A stretch of 64,000 nt of DNA from Bacillus sp. V3B (GTDB taxonomy: Bacteria; Bacillota; Bacilli; Bacillales; Cytobacillaceae): NCBI RefSeq assembly GCF_024494465.1, contig NZ_JAETXM010000005.1:62001-126000 (forward strand), read 5' to 3'. Under the pieces are notes generated by a model, which saw only the letters and a list, made by a program, of their open reading frames with translations, had not been told where the DNA came from and made no database searches. A program made the translations under genes and the position numbers. Within the stretch, counting starts at the first letter, position 1. The number at the start of each line of letters is the position of its first letter. Shown one piece after another: positions 1 to 8,096 of this stretch.

Positions 1-516
1 GTTAACCTCTACCAGAAACATATTGGTCTCCAAGATGGTATGGTAGAAATAGAACATTGTCTAATAGGGTTCCGTTAATGGCTGTTGAATACCCCCTCCA
101 CAACCATTAAGACTGGTCCAATAGAGAATAGACAGACTAAACCCATCATTAGTTTATCTATTCTTAAGGGGAAATCCTGAGAGGTTTTATAAAACCTCTC
201 AGGATTTTTTGAGGGTTAAAATTGCGATTTACTTATAGTAGAAAAATATTATGGCTATTAATAAATTTATTTTTTTGAAATTTATGAAAGCATGGCGAAT
301 GGTTCTGACAGGACTTAGTCATTTCATGATACAACATTTTTTTGTATTCTGTATGATTGTCACAAAAAGAAAGAATTTAAGGAACAGAACCTTAAAAAGG
401 AGCAGGAACCGTTTTTTATTAAGGATTATGGGTATCATAAAAAATATTTAAGAAGATATTTGTCATAATTTGTTCACTAATATGATCAGATATTTTAAAG
501 AAAGGGGAGAATAGGC
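1..516. other. left-edge region without a convincing gene
   Basis: Frame 1 is open from the window edge to a stop at 76-78 and could be the last 25 codons of a gene lying outside. I do not recognise it. Bases 126-165 form an imperfect hairpin (AGAATAGA and ACTAA pair with TTAGT and TCTATTCT), followed by a strong terminator at 172-210. Between 318 and 468 one frame reads as a charged, Lys/Phe/Tyr-rich stretch ending in YLRRYLS and a stop, but it has no start codon or ribosome binding site, so it may be a gene relic. The overlapping 66-codon frame from 251 also has no ribosome binding site. Confidence 0.4.
172..210 (+). terminator. intrinsic terminator
   Basis: A 17-bp perfect stem (172-188 with 191-207, tight AT loop) ends in a run of six T. 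It probably ends the transcript of whatever gene lies left of the window. Confidence 0.85.
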
Positions 517-1338
517 ATGGAGCTTACAGCAGAAGAAAGAATTGAACTGCATGGTTTTAATAATTTAACGAAATCATTAAGTTTTAATCTGTATGACATT
601 TGCTACACCCGTTCAAAAAAAGAACGAGAGGCTTATATTGAGTATATTGATGAGCAATACAGTGCTGATAGGCTAACAAATATTTTACAGCATGTGGCAG
701 ACATTATAGGTGCTCATGTTCTGAATGTAGCAAAGCAGGATTATGTGCCACAAGGTGCAAGTGTAACGGTACTTGTATCAGAAGGTCCGATCGTGGAGGT
801 CCCGACAGGTACTTATGAGGAATCACCTGGTCCACTTCCGGACAATGTTGTGCTGCAACTTGATAAAAGCCACATCACGGTACATACGTATCCAGAATAC
901 CATCCAGAGGAAGGGATTAGTACTTTTCGGGCTGATATCGATGTATCTACTTGCGGAGAAATTTCCCCCCTTAAAGCATTAAATTATCTTATTCATTCTT
1001 TTGAAACAGACGTCATGTCGCTTGATTATCGAGTGAGAGGATTTACAAGGGCTAAAGATGGCCATAAATTATTTATTGACCATGACATTAACTCAATCCA
1101 AAACTATATCCCAGACAATATTAAAGAAACGTATGACATGATTGATGTCAATGTCTATCAGGAACATATATTCCACACTAAATGTAAGCTGAAAGAGTTT
1201 GATTTGAATAATTACTTATTCGGATATTCCAAGGATAAGCTAGATCCTAAAGAAGTTGAAGCTATTACAGAGATGCTCACGACTGAGATGGATGAAATTT
1301 TTTATGGAAAAAATATCGCAAATAGTATCTTACAATAA
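517..1338 (+). CDS. speD: S-adenosylmethionine decarboxylase proenzyme, E. coli type
   Basis: Decarboxylates S-adenosylmethionine to supply aminopropyl groups for spermidine synthesis. It is a pyruvoyl enzyme that cuts itself into two chains. The 273-aa protein follows E. coli SpeD closely: [13 protein letters not shown] near the start, YDICY, the self-cleavage site DKSHI with Lys117/Ser118 (Ser118 becomes the pyruvoyl group), the [14 protein letters not shown] block with the catalytic Cys146, and DYRVRGFTR. The start is backed by AGGGGAG about 8 bases upstream. No speE or other polyamine gene is adjacent. The enzyme I know from B. subtilis is the short (about 126 aa) class, so the long class here is worth noting. 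Confidence 0.95.
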   Translation: MELTAEERIELHGFNNLTKSLSFNLYDICYTRSKKEREAYIEYIDEQYSADRLTNILQHVADIIGAHVLNVAKQDYVPQGASVTVLVSEGPIVEVPTGTYEESPGPLPDNVVLQLDKSHITVHTYPEYHPEEGISTFRADIDVSTCGEISPLKALNYLIHSFETDVMSLDYRVRGFTRAKDGHKLFIDHDINSIQNYIPDNIKETYDMIDVNVYQEHIFHTKCKLKEFDLNNYLFGYSKDKLDPKEVEAITEMLTTEMDEIFYGKNIANSILQ

Positions 1339-1417
1339 AAAAGGTGAGGGAATTTTCTTTTGTATGAACAGTGTCGTACCTCTATGGAAAAAGGAGGTTA
1401 ATTTTGACACGGTCTGA

Positions 1418-1726
1418 TTCATTCTCCCATTTATCGGAGTGGTAAATTCCGATAAAAATAACTTTAGTGGGTTAGGAACGACAGGACCTACTGAACCGGG
1501 TGCAGTTTTTGGCACACCCAGAGAAGGGATGCTCGCGCATCTTCAGCATTTATTTGCCTATGCTACAGTAGCAAGCTTACCAAATAGATATCCCTTGATT
1601 GATCCTCGCTTTCGAGGATCTATACCAACATGGGTTGATCTAAATGGAAAATGGGCTGTTCTAGGTGGAAATTATGGACAAACTATTTTGAATATCTATG
1701 AAAGAATGAGAGAATCATCTATTTAA
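1418..1726 (+). pseudogene. C-terminal relic of a glucosaminidase-domain cell wall hydrolase
   Basis: The frame opens after a stop at 1415-1417. It encodes NNFSGLGTTG, then FGTPREGMLAHLQHL, DPRFRGSIPTWVDL, GKWAVLGG and YGQTILNIYERM. These are conserved blocks of the second half of bacterial endo-beta-N-acetylglucosaminidase domains (LytG/FlgJ-like peptidoglycan hydrolases). The catalytic N-terminal half and any signal peptide are missing. The only possible start inside is a GTG at 1439 without a well-placed ribosome binding site. A GGAGG at 1393-1397 precedes a TTG frame that stops after 13 codons, which suggests a frameshift. I read it as a decayed gene. A short expressed fragment cannot be excluded. 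Confidence 0.7.
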
Positions 1727-1767
1727 AATGTGAAAAGCTGTTGAACTATCAACAGCTTTTCACATTT
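1726..1767. terminator. bidirectional terminator
   Basis: A 19-bp perfect stem (1726-1744 with 1749-1767) with a 4-base loop lies between the convergent glucosaminidase relic and the small minus-strand gene, overlapping the end of the latter. Confidence 0.8.
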
Positions 1768-1951
1768 ATGACCGCTGGATCATGGAACTAGAGTAGTTCT
1801 TTAGCATCCTTTGTAAGTTTCTATGGCTTTCTCTTACTTTAACGGTTTCATCAATAAGTTTTTGGAAGCCTTCAAGGTCTTTATCATTTGCATTTAAAAC
1901 GGATTTTGTCACACTTTCGGCGATTTGTTGTAAAGATATCTCTGAACTCAT
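1766..1951 (-). CDS. small hypothetical protein, 61 aa
   Basis: I do not recognise this gene. It encodes a hydrophilic, probably helical 61-residue protein (MSSEISLQQIAESV at the start, MLKNYSSSMIQRS at the end) with no membrane segment or cysteine. The ATG at 1951 is preferred because an AGGTGG ribosome binding site lies 9 bases upstream; two in-frame TTG codons just upstream are too close to it. It is transcribed alone and ends in the shared hairpin at 1726-1767. Base composition and the ribosome binding site make it a credible gene. Confidence 0.65.
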   Translation of the reverse strand: MSSEISLQQIAESVTKSVLNANDKDLEGFQKLIDETVKVRESHRNLQRMLKNYSSSMIQRS

Positions 1952-1957
1952 CAACAA

Positions 1958-2303
1958 CGACCACCTTTCCCCTTATTTTTTCCTCAGTTTCCTCTCTATA
2001 TAATTATTTATCGAAAGACCTCCTATTTTCCTGCAAAAAAGCAAAAAAAAATATCTACAATTATCATCATCGTTATCAGAAACCAACAAAACTTCAACAG
2101 GATCTGTCAGATAAAGACAACTAATTCACTTTTATAGAGAGAGAATTTATTAAGGTCTTTTTAGGTTGTTGAGAGCATAATGGTTCTTGTTTATACTTAG
2201 AATGGCTATATGAGTGGAGATGATGCTGCAGTTTGTTATGTATATATTTTTTAGGAGAAGTAGTAGCTTTTCTTTGAGATCATGAAGAAAGTAGGAGTAC
2301 AAT
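1958..2303. other. intergenic region upstream of the lnr-like operon
   Basis: AT-rich DNA between the divergent small gene and the sensor kinase. It should hold promoters for both, but no hexamer pair is good enough to call. A 78-codon frame from 1888 to 2124 overlaps the minus-strand gene, has no ribosome binding site and is not supported. Confidence 0.4.
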
Positions 2304-3410
2304 GTGAAAGTTTTTTGGGTTCGTTTCAGCGTGTTTAATATCCTATGGATCCTAACGATTGTAGAGCACAGTGAACAAATTGCGTTAAGTATTATCGTTT
2401 TTGCGATAGCAATGGGGATTTATTTTCTGCTTTCCCTTCAAAAAATGTCTTTATTATTATATATTCTTTTATCATCGCTTTTTTTTATTCATGGTTATAA
2501 TCTTATGAATGATGCTTTTTTCACCCTTTTATTGCTCCTGTTTATGACGATCGATTCTGCTTTTCGTTTAAAGGAAAAGTTTTTTCGATTATATACCATT
2601 ATGAATCTACTATTATCTCTTTTTATTACGGTTATCCGTAGTAATCAATTGATCGAAATGGTGATCATGAGTGCTCTTTTTTACTTTTTAGTTGTTTCGA
2701 TTAATCGGATGTCAAACGAACGTCAGGAGCAAAAGGCAGTATACGAAGAGTTATTAGCGGAATACCGAAAATTAAAGAGGATGAATTTGGAAGCGGAGAG
2801 TGATGCTCGTCTTCAAGAACGAACGCTGATTGCCAGGGATATTCATGATTCAGTTGGACATCGGTTAACAGCTTTAATTATGAAGCTTGAGATACTTAGT
2901 ATCCAATATTCAAATTCAGATTATGATGAACTGAAATCTATGGCAAAGGAAAGTTTAGAGGAAATTAGGAAGTCAGTCAAAGCATTGCAGACGGAAGAAA
3001 ATGAAGGCATTGCAACGGTTGTTCATTTAATAAGAAAACTAGAGTCAGAAAGTCATATTTTCGTTCAATTTACGATGAAGCAAGGAATTCTTTCTGTGCC
3101 TTTTTCGAATGAAAAAAGTGTGGTTCTCTATCGTGTGATTCAAGAGGCATTAACAAATGCCATGCGACATTCAGGGGCAAGAGAGGTGCATGTAACGTTA
3201 GGTAAATCTGCAACCTACGATATCTTATTTGAAATTTCGAATACCGTTTTTCACCCAAAACCTTTTACTTATGGATTTGGACTAACAAGTATGAAAAATA
3301 GAATAGAAGAAATAAAGGGAACATTGGAAGTGTATCAAACAGAGAACCGATTTATTGTGTTGGGAACCATTCCAAGTGAGGGGGGAAGGGAAATATGTGG
3401 CGAGTACTAG
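2304..3410 (+). CDS. lnrJ: NarL-type sensor histidine kinase (LnrJ/YfiJ-like)
   Basis: Membrane sensor kinase of a two-component system. Residues 1-135 are strongly hydrophobic and should form about five or six membrane segments with very short loops, so sensing is probably within the membrane. The HisKA_3 phosphoacceptor motif ARDIHDSVGHRL follows (His181), then a HATPase domain with VIQEALTNAMRHS and a YGFGLTSM G-box. The GTG start has AGTAGGAG 6 bases upstream; the overlapping ATG runs straight into a stop. It overlaps the response regulator by 16 bases. Order and domain types match B. subtilis lnrJKLMN (yfiJKLMN), which answers linearmycin-type membrane-active polyketides. The specific ligand here is inference. 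Confidence 0.85.
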   Translation: MKVFWVRFSVFNILWILTIVEHSEQIALSIIVFAIAMGIYFLLSLQKMSLLLYILLSSLFFIHGYNLMNDAFFTLLLLLFMTIDSAFRLKEKFFRLYTIMNLLLSLFITVIRSNQLIEMVIMSALFYFLVVSINRMSNERQEQKAVYEELLAEYRKLKRMNLEAESDARLQERTLIARDIHDSVGHRLTALIMKLEILSIQYSNSDYDELKSMAKESLEEIRKSVKALQTEENEGIATVVHLIRKLESESHIFVQFTMKQGILSVPFSNEKSVVLYRVIQEALTNAMRHSGAREVHVTLGKSATYDILFEISNTVFHPKPFTYGFGLTSMKNRIEEIKGTLEVYQTENRFIVLGTIPSEGGREICGEY

Positions 3411-4033
3411 TAGTAGAAGATCAAACAATTGTCAGACAAGGGCTGAAGGTGATTTTGGAACAAGATCCAACTATTATCGTCACCCATGAAGCTGAAAACG
3501 GACAGCAGGCAATTGAAATCATGGAGAAGCATTTGATTGATTTTATCATGATGGATGTGCGAATGCCGGTGATGAATGGGATTGAAGCGACAAGAATCAT
3601 TAAAGAGCGATGGCCTCATACAAAGATTCTAATATTAACAACCTTTAACGATGATGAGTATGCGATGCAGGCTTTAAAAGAGGGAGCGAATGGTTTTTTA
3701 TTAAAAACATCGGAGCCGGCAAAATTAATTGAGGCAGTCTATAGCTGTATGAATGGCGGTTTAACCATTCATGACGAAGTGGCCGCAAAGGTAATGCCTA
3801 GGTTATTACAGCGAAATCAAAAAAAGAGTATGGATGTTGATCTCACACCACGTGAATTAGAAATTACAAAACTTGTGGGTGAAGGACAAACCAACAAGGA
3901 AATCTCTGAAAGACTACATTTATCAGTGGGTACAGTTAAAAATCATATTACGCACATTTTACAGAAAATGAACTTGCGTGATCGGACACAGTTAGCCATT
4001 TACGCTGTTAAACATCATTTAAATGATATTTGA
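3395..4033 (+). CDS. lnrK: NarL/LuxR-type response regulator (LnrK/YfiK-like)
   Basis: A receiver domain (VVEDQ acidic pocket, phosphoacceptor Asp54 in MMDVRMP, Thr in ILTTF, Lys in LLKTS) is joined to a C-terminal LuxR-type helix-turn-helix (LTPRELEITKLVGEGQTNKE, then LSVGTVKNHI) of 212 aa in all. It is translationally coupled to the kinase by a 16-base overlap. The obvious target is the ABC transporter operon that follows. A perfect 14-bp palindrome at 4142-4155 between the two operons is a candidate binding site. Partnership with the kinase rests on overlap and family pairing. Confidence 0.88.
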   Translation: MWRVLVVEDQTIVRQGLKVILEQDPTIIVTHEAENGQQAIEIMEKHLIDFIMMDVRMPVMNGIEATRIIKERWPHTKILILTTFNDDEYAMQALKEGANGFLLKTSEPAKLIEAVYSCMNGGLTIHDEVAAKVMPRLLQRNQKKSMDVDLTPRELEITKLVGEGQTNKEISERLHLSVGTVKNHITHILQKMNLRDRTQLAIYAVKHHLNDI

Positions 4034-4036
4034 AGA

Positions 4037-4070
4037 AACTTTCTGCCTAATAGCAGGGAGTTTTTTCTAT
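4037..4070 (+). terminator. weak terminator or attenuator after lnrK-like gene
   Basis: AAACTTTCTGC pairs with GCAGGGAGTTT through some G-U pairs, followed by a T-run. It lies just after the response-regulator stop and could separate regulator from transporter transcription. Confidence 0.5.
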
Positions 4071-4141
4071 GAAAGTAGGCTGTCCGACATTTACATACTG
4101 GGTTGGGAGCAGAAGCTCATGAAGGTTTTATTTGCTCAAAA

Positions 4142-4155
4142 ATGACTTAAGTCAT
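4142..4155. promoter_or_regulatory. candidate response-regulator operator (perfect palindrome)
   Basis: ATGACTTAAGTCAT is a perfect 14-bp palindrome, 82 bases upstream of the ABC ATPase start, in the only intergenic gap between the two-component genes and the transporter genes. Dyads of this size suit dimeric NarL-type regulators. The assignment to the adjacent regulator is inferred from position. Confidence 0.45.
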
Positions 4156-4236
4156 GTCTTATCACTTATATTAATGACCTCAGATAGTATTCCCTCATCT
4201 TTCCATATCGTACAATGATAATAGGAGGCGATTGTT

Positions 4237-5169
4237 ATGCTTGAATTAGTAGATCTTTCAAAGAAGTTCAAACAAACGTATGCGGTGAAAAATTTAAATA
4301 TGTTTATTGAAAAAGGGGAGATTGTTGGCTTGCTCGGTCCAAATGGAGCGGGTAAATCAACCGCTATTTCGATGCTGTCATCATTAGTTGAGCCAACAGG
4401 AGGCGATGTACGATTCTATAACAAAAGCATTTTGAAAAATCCAGCACCGCTTCGACGTGTAATCGGAATGGTTCCGCAGGAAATTGCGTTATATACCGAT
4501 TTAACCGCAGAAGAAAATTTGCGATTTTTCGGAAGAATCTATCGGTTGAAAGGTGCAGAGTTACAACGAAAAATAGATGAAGTATTGGATCAGATCGGAC
4601 TAACAGACAGACGAAAGGATGTCGTAAAGACGTTTTCTGGTGGAATGAAGAGGCGCTTAAATATTGGTGTTGCTCTATTGCATGATCCAGAACTAATTAT
4701 TATGGATGAGCCCACGGTCGGGATTGATCCACAATCGAGAAACTATATACTAGAAACGGTCAAAAGACTGAACGAAGAACAACAAATGACGGTATTGTAC
4801 ACGAGTCACTATATGGAGGAAGTAGAGTTCCTCTGCAACCGAATTTACATCATGGATAAAGGGAATTTAATTGCTTCTGGAACAAAGGATGAAATTAAAC
4901 GGATTCTATCTTCAGAAAAGGCGATCTCCATTAAAGCAGAGCGATGGAACGAATCCTTTATTGACGCATTAAAGCAAAATCCAATGGTAAATCGCGTGAA
5001 AGTAGAAGAAAAAGAAATCACGATCATGGTGGCCAAAGAAATTAATCTATTTTCATCGTTAATCAAGATGGCGGAAGAAGCTGAGGTCGAGTTGAGTTCG
5101 GTTGATATCAAAACACCTACATTAGAAGATGTATTCCTTCACCTTACAGGAAGAGCCTTACGAGATTAA
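4237..5169 (+). CDS. lnrL: ABC transporter ATP-binding protein (LnrL/YfiL-like)
   Basis: ATPase subunit of a drug or lipid exporter, cytoplasmic and expected to bind the two permeases that follow. The 310-aa protein has Walker A GPNGAGKST (34-42), Q-loop Gln81, signature FSGGMKRR (133-140), Walker B LIIMDEPT (153-160) and the switch His191. The last 80 residues fit the C-terminal extension common in drug-export ATPases. AGGAGG lies 7-8 bases before the ATG. The first permease starts 16 bases after its stop. In B. subtilis the equivalent operon gives linearmycin resistance; the substrate here is not shown by the sequence. Confidence 0.9.
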   Translation: MLELVDLSKKFKQTYAVKNLNMFIEKGEIVGLLGPNGAGKSTAISMLSSLVEPTGGDVRFYNKSILKNPAPLRRVIGMVPQEIALYTDLTAEENLRFFGRIYRLKGAELQRKIDEVLDQIGLTDRRKDVVKTFSGGMKRRLNIGVALLHDPELIIMDEPTVGIDPQSRNYILETVKRLNEEQQMTVLYTSHYMEEVEFLCNRIYIMDKGNLIASGTKDEIKRILSSEKAISIKAERWNESFIDALKQNPMVNRVKVEEKEITIMVAKEINLFSSLIKMAEEAEVELSSVDIKTPTLEDVFLHLTGRALRD

Positions 5170-5185
5170 AGGGAGAGATGTCAGA

Positions 5186-6454
5186 ATGGTTTGGCAAATT
5201 ATCAAAAAACAAGGGTTGTTATTATGGAGAAATCCGCAACAATTACTATTATTAATCGGTCTTCCTATCATTTTAATCGCCATTTTAGGTACTGCACTTA
5301 GTAGCATGATGGATGGCCAAGCTCCAGAAATTAGGGTAAAGGTCGCTTTTATTGAACATGAGGATGAAAAATCTCAGGTAGACCGTTTTATAAATGATCT
5401 AGAAAAAATGGGATTGCCAGCAGAAGTATTACAAGAAATTCAACAGAATGCTCCACAAATGGCTCCTATTGGGCTATTAAAAGAAACGGTTTTTGGCAGT
5501 GAAGAATTAGAAGCGTTGATGGACGTAAACGTGGCAGAGGTTTCTGAAAAAGAAACGATCCTAAACGATGATGGCTACACAGCTATTATAGAGGTTCCAG
5601 AAAATTTTACTTATGAAACGTTGCAAGCAATGGTACTGAACGAAGGGGTACAGCCTGAATTAAAGGTGTATCAAAATGAAGGTTCACAAATCGGTTCAAG
5701 TGTGGTCGATCGTATTCTCCAGCAATTTCAAGAGCAGTTAACCTTACAAACATTTCTAAGACAAAAGGGAATCGATCAAAGAACGGTGGCAATCGATAAA
5801 GAATCGATTCCAGGTGAAACGGTGACGACCAACAAAAAAGATGCTGTATCAACCAAGAGCTACTATGCTGTTGGAATGGCTGTTATGAATGTCCTTTTTA
5901 TTGCTTCTGCGATTAGCAGTATCACTTTTCTTGAGAAAAAAATGCATGTGTTTGATCGCGTCATTTTAGCCAATGTTTCACGTTGGATTTATTTTATAGG
6001 TGTTTTTCTTTCCGGTGCTATTTTGGCATTCTTACAATTACTCATTATTTTTGGATTTTCATGGGCTTTATTTGGTGTAAGTTGGCCTCATTTAACGAAC
6101 TTTTTCATTGTGACGATCGCTACAGCGATTTCAGTTGGAGGAATTAGTGTTTTGCTTACGGCGATTAGCTATCGCTTGAACTCAGAAGTGATTTCAAATT
6201 TCTTTTCAAGTATTATCGTCACCTTGATGGCCTTTTTAGGTGGCAGCTTTTTTCCAATTGGTGATTCTTCTAAGATCATTCAATGGTTAGGCAATCTGAC
6301 TCCAAATGGTGCAGGAATGTCTGCGTATATGACGATTTTAAGAGGAGATAATTTTTCAGAGTTCAGTCAGTATGTCTTATTCCTTCTTCTTTTTGCCGTC
6401 GGTGCCCTTGTGATTGCGGCACTCAGTTTTCCAAAAAGGGGGGCTGGAGTATGA
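5186..6454 (+). CDS. lnrM: ABC-2 type permease (LnrM/YfiM-like)
   Basis: Membrane half of the exporter, 422 aa. It has one N-terminal membrane segment (about 20-40, after RNPQQLLLLIG), a large extracytoplasmic domain of some 200 residues, then a cluster of five to six membrane segments, the usual ABC-2 (Pip/YhgE-like) layout. The ATG at 5186 is chosen because GGGAG lies 10 bases upstream; a longer in-frame extension back to 5129 would overlap the ATPase and lacks a ribosome binding site. Its stop overlaps the start of the next permease (ATGA), so the two should be made in equal amounts and may form a heterodimer. Confidence 0.88.
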   Translation: MVWQIIKKQGLLLWRNPQQLLLLIGLPIILIAILGTALSSMMDGQAPEIRVKVAFIEHEDEKSQVDRFINDLEKMGLPAEVLQEIQQNAPQMAPIGLLKETVFGSEELEALMDVNVAEVSEKETILNDDGYTAIIEVPENFTYETLQAMVLNEGVQPELKVYQNEGSQIGSSVVDRILQQFQEQLTLQTFLRQKGIDQRTVAIDKESIPGETVTTNKKDAVSTKSYYAVGMAVMNVLFIASAISSITFLEKKMHVFDRVILANVSRWIYFIGVFLSGAILAFLQLLIIFGFSWALFGVSWPHLTNFFIVTIATAISVGGISVLLTAISYRLNSEVISNFFSSIIVTLMAFLGGSFFPIGDSSKIIQWLGNLTPNGAGMSAYMTILRGDNFSEFSQYVLFLLLFAVGALVIAALSFPKRGAGV

Positions 6455-7566
6455 TTGGCATACTACTAGCTAAGTGTAGAATGTTTATCCGAAATCCGTG
6501 GACTTTTCTCCTTATGACGGCGATGTCGCTCGGATTTGCCCTTGTGTTAGGTGGCTCTAATCAGGAGAATACGATTCAGGTTCCCGTTTATGTAGAAGAT
6601 GAGGTTATTCTAGCGTCTGTCGTAGGAGAAACAATAGAAGAGTCGGATGTATTTGCGTTTAAATGGATGACGGAAGAGGAATTAACAGAACAGATTGCTA
6701 ATGGAAAAGCTGAAGTGGGTGTGAAACTACAGGAGAATGATTTTCAACTCCTTGTAGGTGTAGATTCCCCTAATGTGGCGATGATTAAACAAACTATTCA
6801 AGGTGCATATGTAGAGAGAGAACAACAGGAACGAATTCTACAAGATGGAAATTTCGAGTCAGTTGTGGAAAAAGAAAAGATGCGTGAAAATTTAGAAACA
6901 GCGATGGAATCTCCTATATTTACAATTGAAAAAAGTAACTTTAAAGCTTCCGATACGTTTGTTTATGATTCAACCCTCCAGTCATTGTTCGGTTTCACTT
7001 TATTCTTTGTTATTTATACGATTGCCTATAATATACTACCGATTTTGTCTGAGAAAAATGAAGGTGTATGGGATCGCATGATCTTATCTCCTTTACGAAA
7101 ATGGGAAATGTACGTAGCCAATCTGATTTATAGTTTTGTGACAGGCTACCTACAAGTTTTGATTATTTTTCTTATTTTCCATTATGAGGTCGGTGTCGAT
7201 TTTAATGGGAATTTTGTAGAAGTATGCTTATTAATCATTCCGTATGTGTTTTCCATTGTTGCGTTATCCATTTTGATTACAGCTCTTGTGAAAAATATCC
7301 AACAATTCAATGCGGTCCTTCCGATTATTTCTGTAAGTTCAGCCATGATTGGCGGTGCTTACTGGCCGCTTGAAATTGTTGAATCGAAACTTCTACTCGC
7401 CTTATCAAAAATTAATCCGCTGACTTATGGGATCGAAGTACTAAATGGAGTAGCTATTTATGGTTATCCAATGGAAGAGTTGCTTTTCCCTATTAGTATT
7501 CTTATCTTAATGGGTGTTGTCATGACCGGTATTGGTATTCACTTGATGGAAAAAAGGCATGTGTAA
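6451..7566 (+). CDS. lnrN: ABC-2 type permease (LnrN/YfiN-like)
   Basis: Second permease, 371 aa, with the same architecture as its upstream neighbour: membrane anchor near residues 15-35, an extracytoplasmic domain of about 150 residues, then about five membrane segments ending near IGIHLMEKRHV. The start overlaps the preceding stop by 4 bases. It is shorter than the partner, mainly in the external domain. No clear terminator follows; the next hairpin is at 8033-8069 on the far side of a gene relic. Confidence 0.87.
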   Translation: MIGILLAKCRMFIRNPWTFLLMTAMSLGFALVLGGSNQENTIQVPVYVEDEVILASVVGETIEESDVFAFKWMTEEELTEQIANGKAEVGVKLQENDFQLLVGVDSPNVAMIKQTIQGAYVEREQQERILQDGNFESVVEKEKMRENLETAMESPIFTIEKSNFKASDTFVYDSTLQSLFGFTLFFVIYTIAYNILPILSEKNEGVWDRMILSPLRKWEMYVANLIYSFVTGYLQVLIIFLIFHYEVGVDFNGNFVEVCLLIIPYVFSIVALSILITALVKNIQQFNAVLPIISVSSAMIGGAYWPLEIVESKLLLALSKINPLTYGIEVLNGVAIYGYPMEELLFPISILILMGVVMTGIGIHLMEKRHV

Positions 7567-7768
7567 TTTCACACTTTCTTTATAGGTTTGTTAAACAATA
7601 TGGTTGCTGCTACAAAGGCCTTTGGTGTACACGTTCAGCTAAGTTATTCATTCGAATCAAACACGCTGCCCATGCACAGCAAAGGTCATTTTCAGCAATA
7701 ATTATGAACACAGCCTCTTTATAAAATTCAATAACTCTAAGAGAAGATGTAAGATTTTCTTCTTTTAG

Positions 7769-7969
7769 GTTTTTTTCATTAGCGGTAGTAGCGACTATTT
7801 ATTAGCAAAATATTGGTGGTTCGAAAAATATAAGCAAGCGGAAATCATCGATCCAGATGATGCCAAATATCTAGGGATTTCAGTTGGGCGAGACTGGGAA
7901 ATAGAAGGGGTTTATGAAGAGCCTTTAAAAGATAAAGTGATTACAGCTGAATCACCTAAACAAGTGTAA
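7769..7969 (+). pseudogene. C-terminal fragment of an unrecognised protein
   Basis: After a TAG at 7766-7768 the frame is open for 66 codons, starting VFFISGSSDYLLAKYWWF and ending ITAESPKQV. The composition is protein-like (Trp pair, charged helices, acidic tail), but there is no start codon or ribosome binding site at the left end. The sequence to its left (7567-7768) shows nothing. I take it as the tail of a deleted gene and cannot name the family. Confidence 0.4.
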
Positions 7970-8032
7970 TGAAAGGGCGAATAGGTAATAGAAGAATAAT
8001 TAAGAAGAGAGCACGTTGATTCAAATCTATAA

Positions 8033-8069
8033 AAAGAACCAAATTCCAATTTTGGAATTTGGTTCTTTT
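8033..8069. terminator. bidirectional terminator after gltD
   Basis: AGAACCAAATTCCA pairs perfectly with TGGAATTTGGTTCT around a 4-base loop, with A-run and T-run on the two sides. It ends the minus-strand glutamate synthase operon and any rightward transcript. Confidence 0.85.
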
Positions 8070-8096
8070 AGAGAATAGAAGAATGGTTTCTATTAT

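Noticed and set aside
251-451. 66-codon frame starting MAINKFIFLKF
   Set aside because: No ribosome binding site. Another frame of the same DNA reads better as protein. Composition matches random AT-rich DNA.
1888-2124. 78-codon plus-strand frame
   Set aside because: Overlaps the supported minus-strand gene at 1766-1951, has no ribosome binding site and has a low-complexity sequence.
4211-4216. TACAAT as -10 of the lnrL-like gene
   Set aside because: It would put the start of transcription on the ribosome binding site, and no -35 lies 17 bases upstream.
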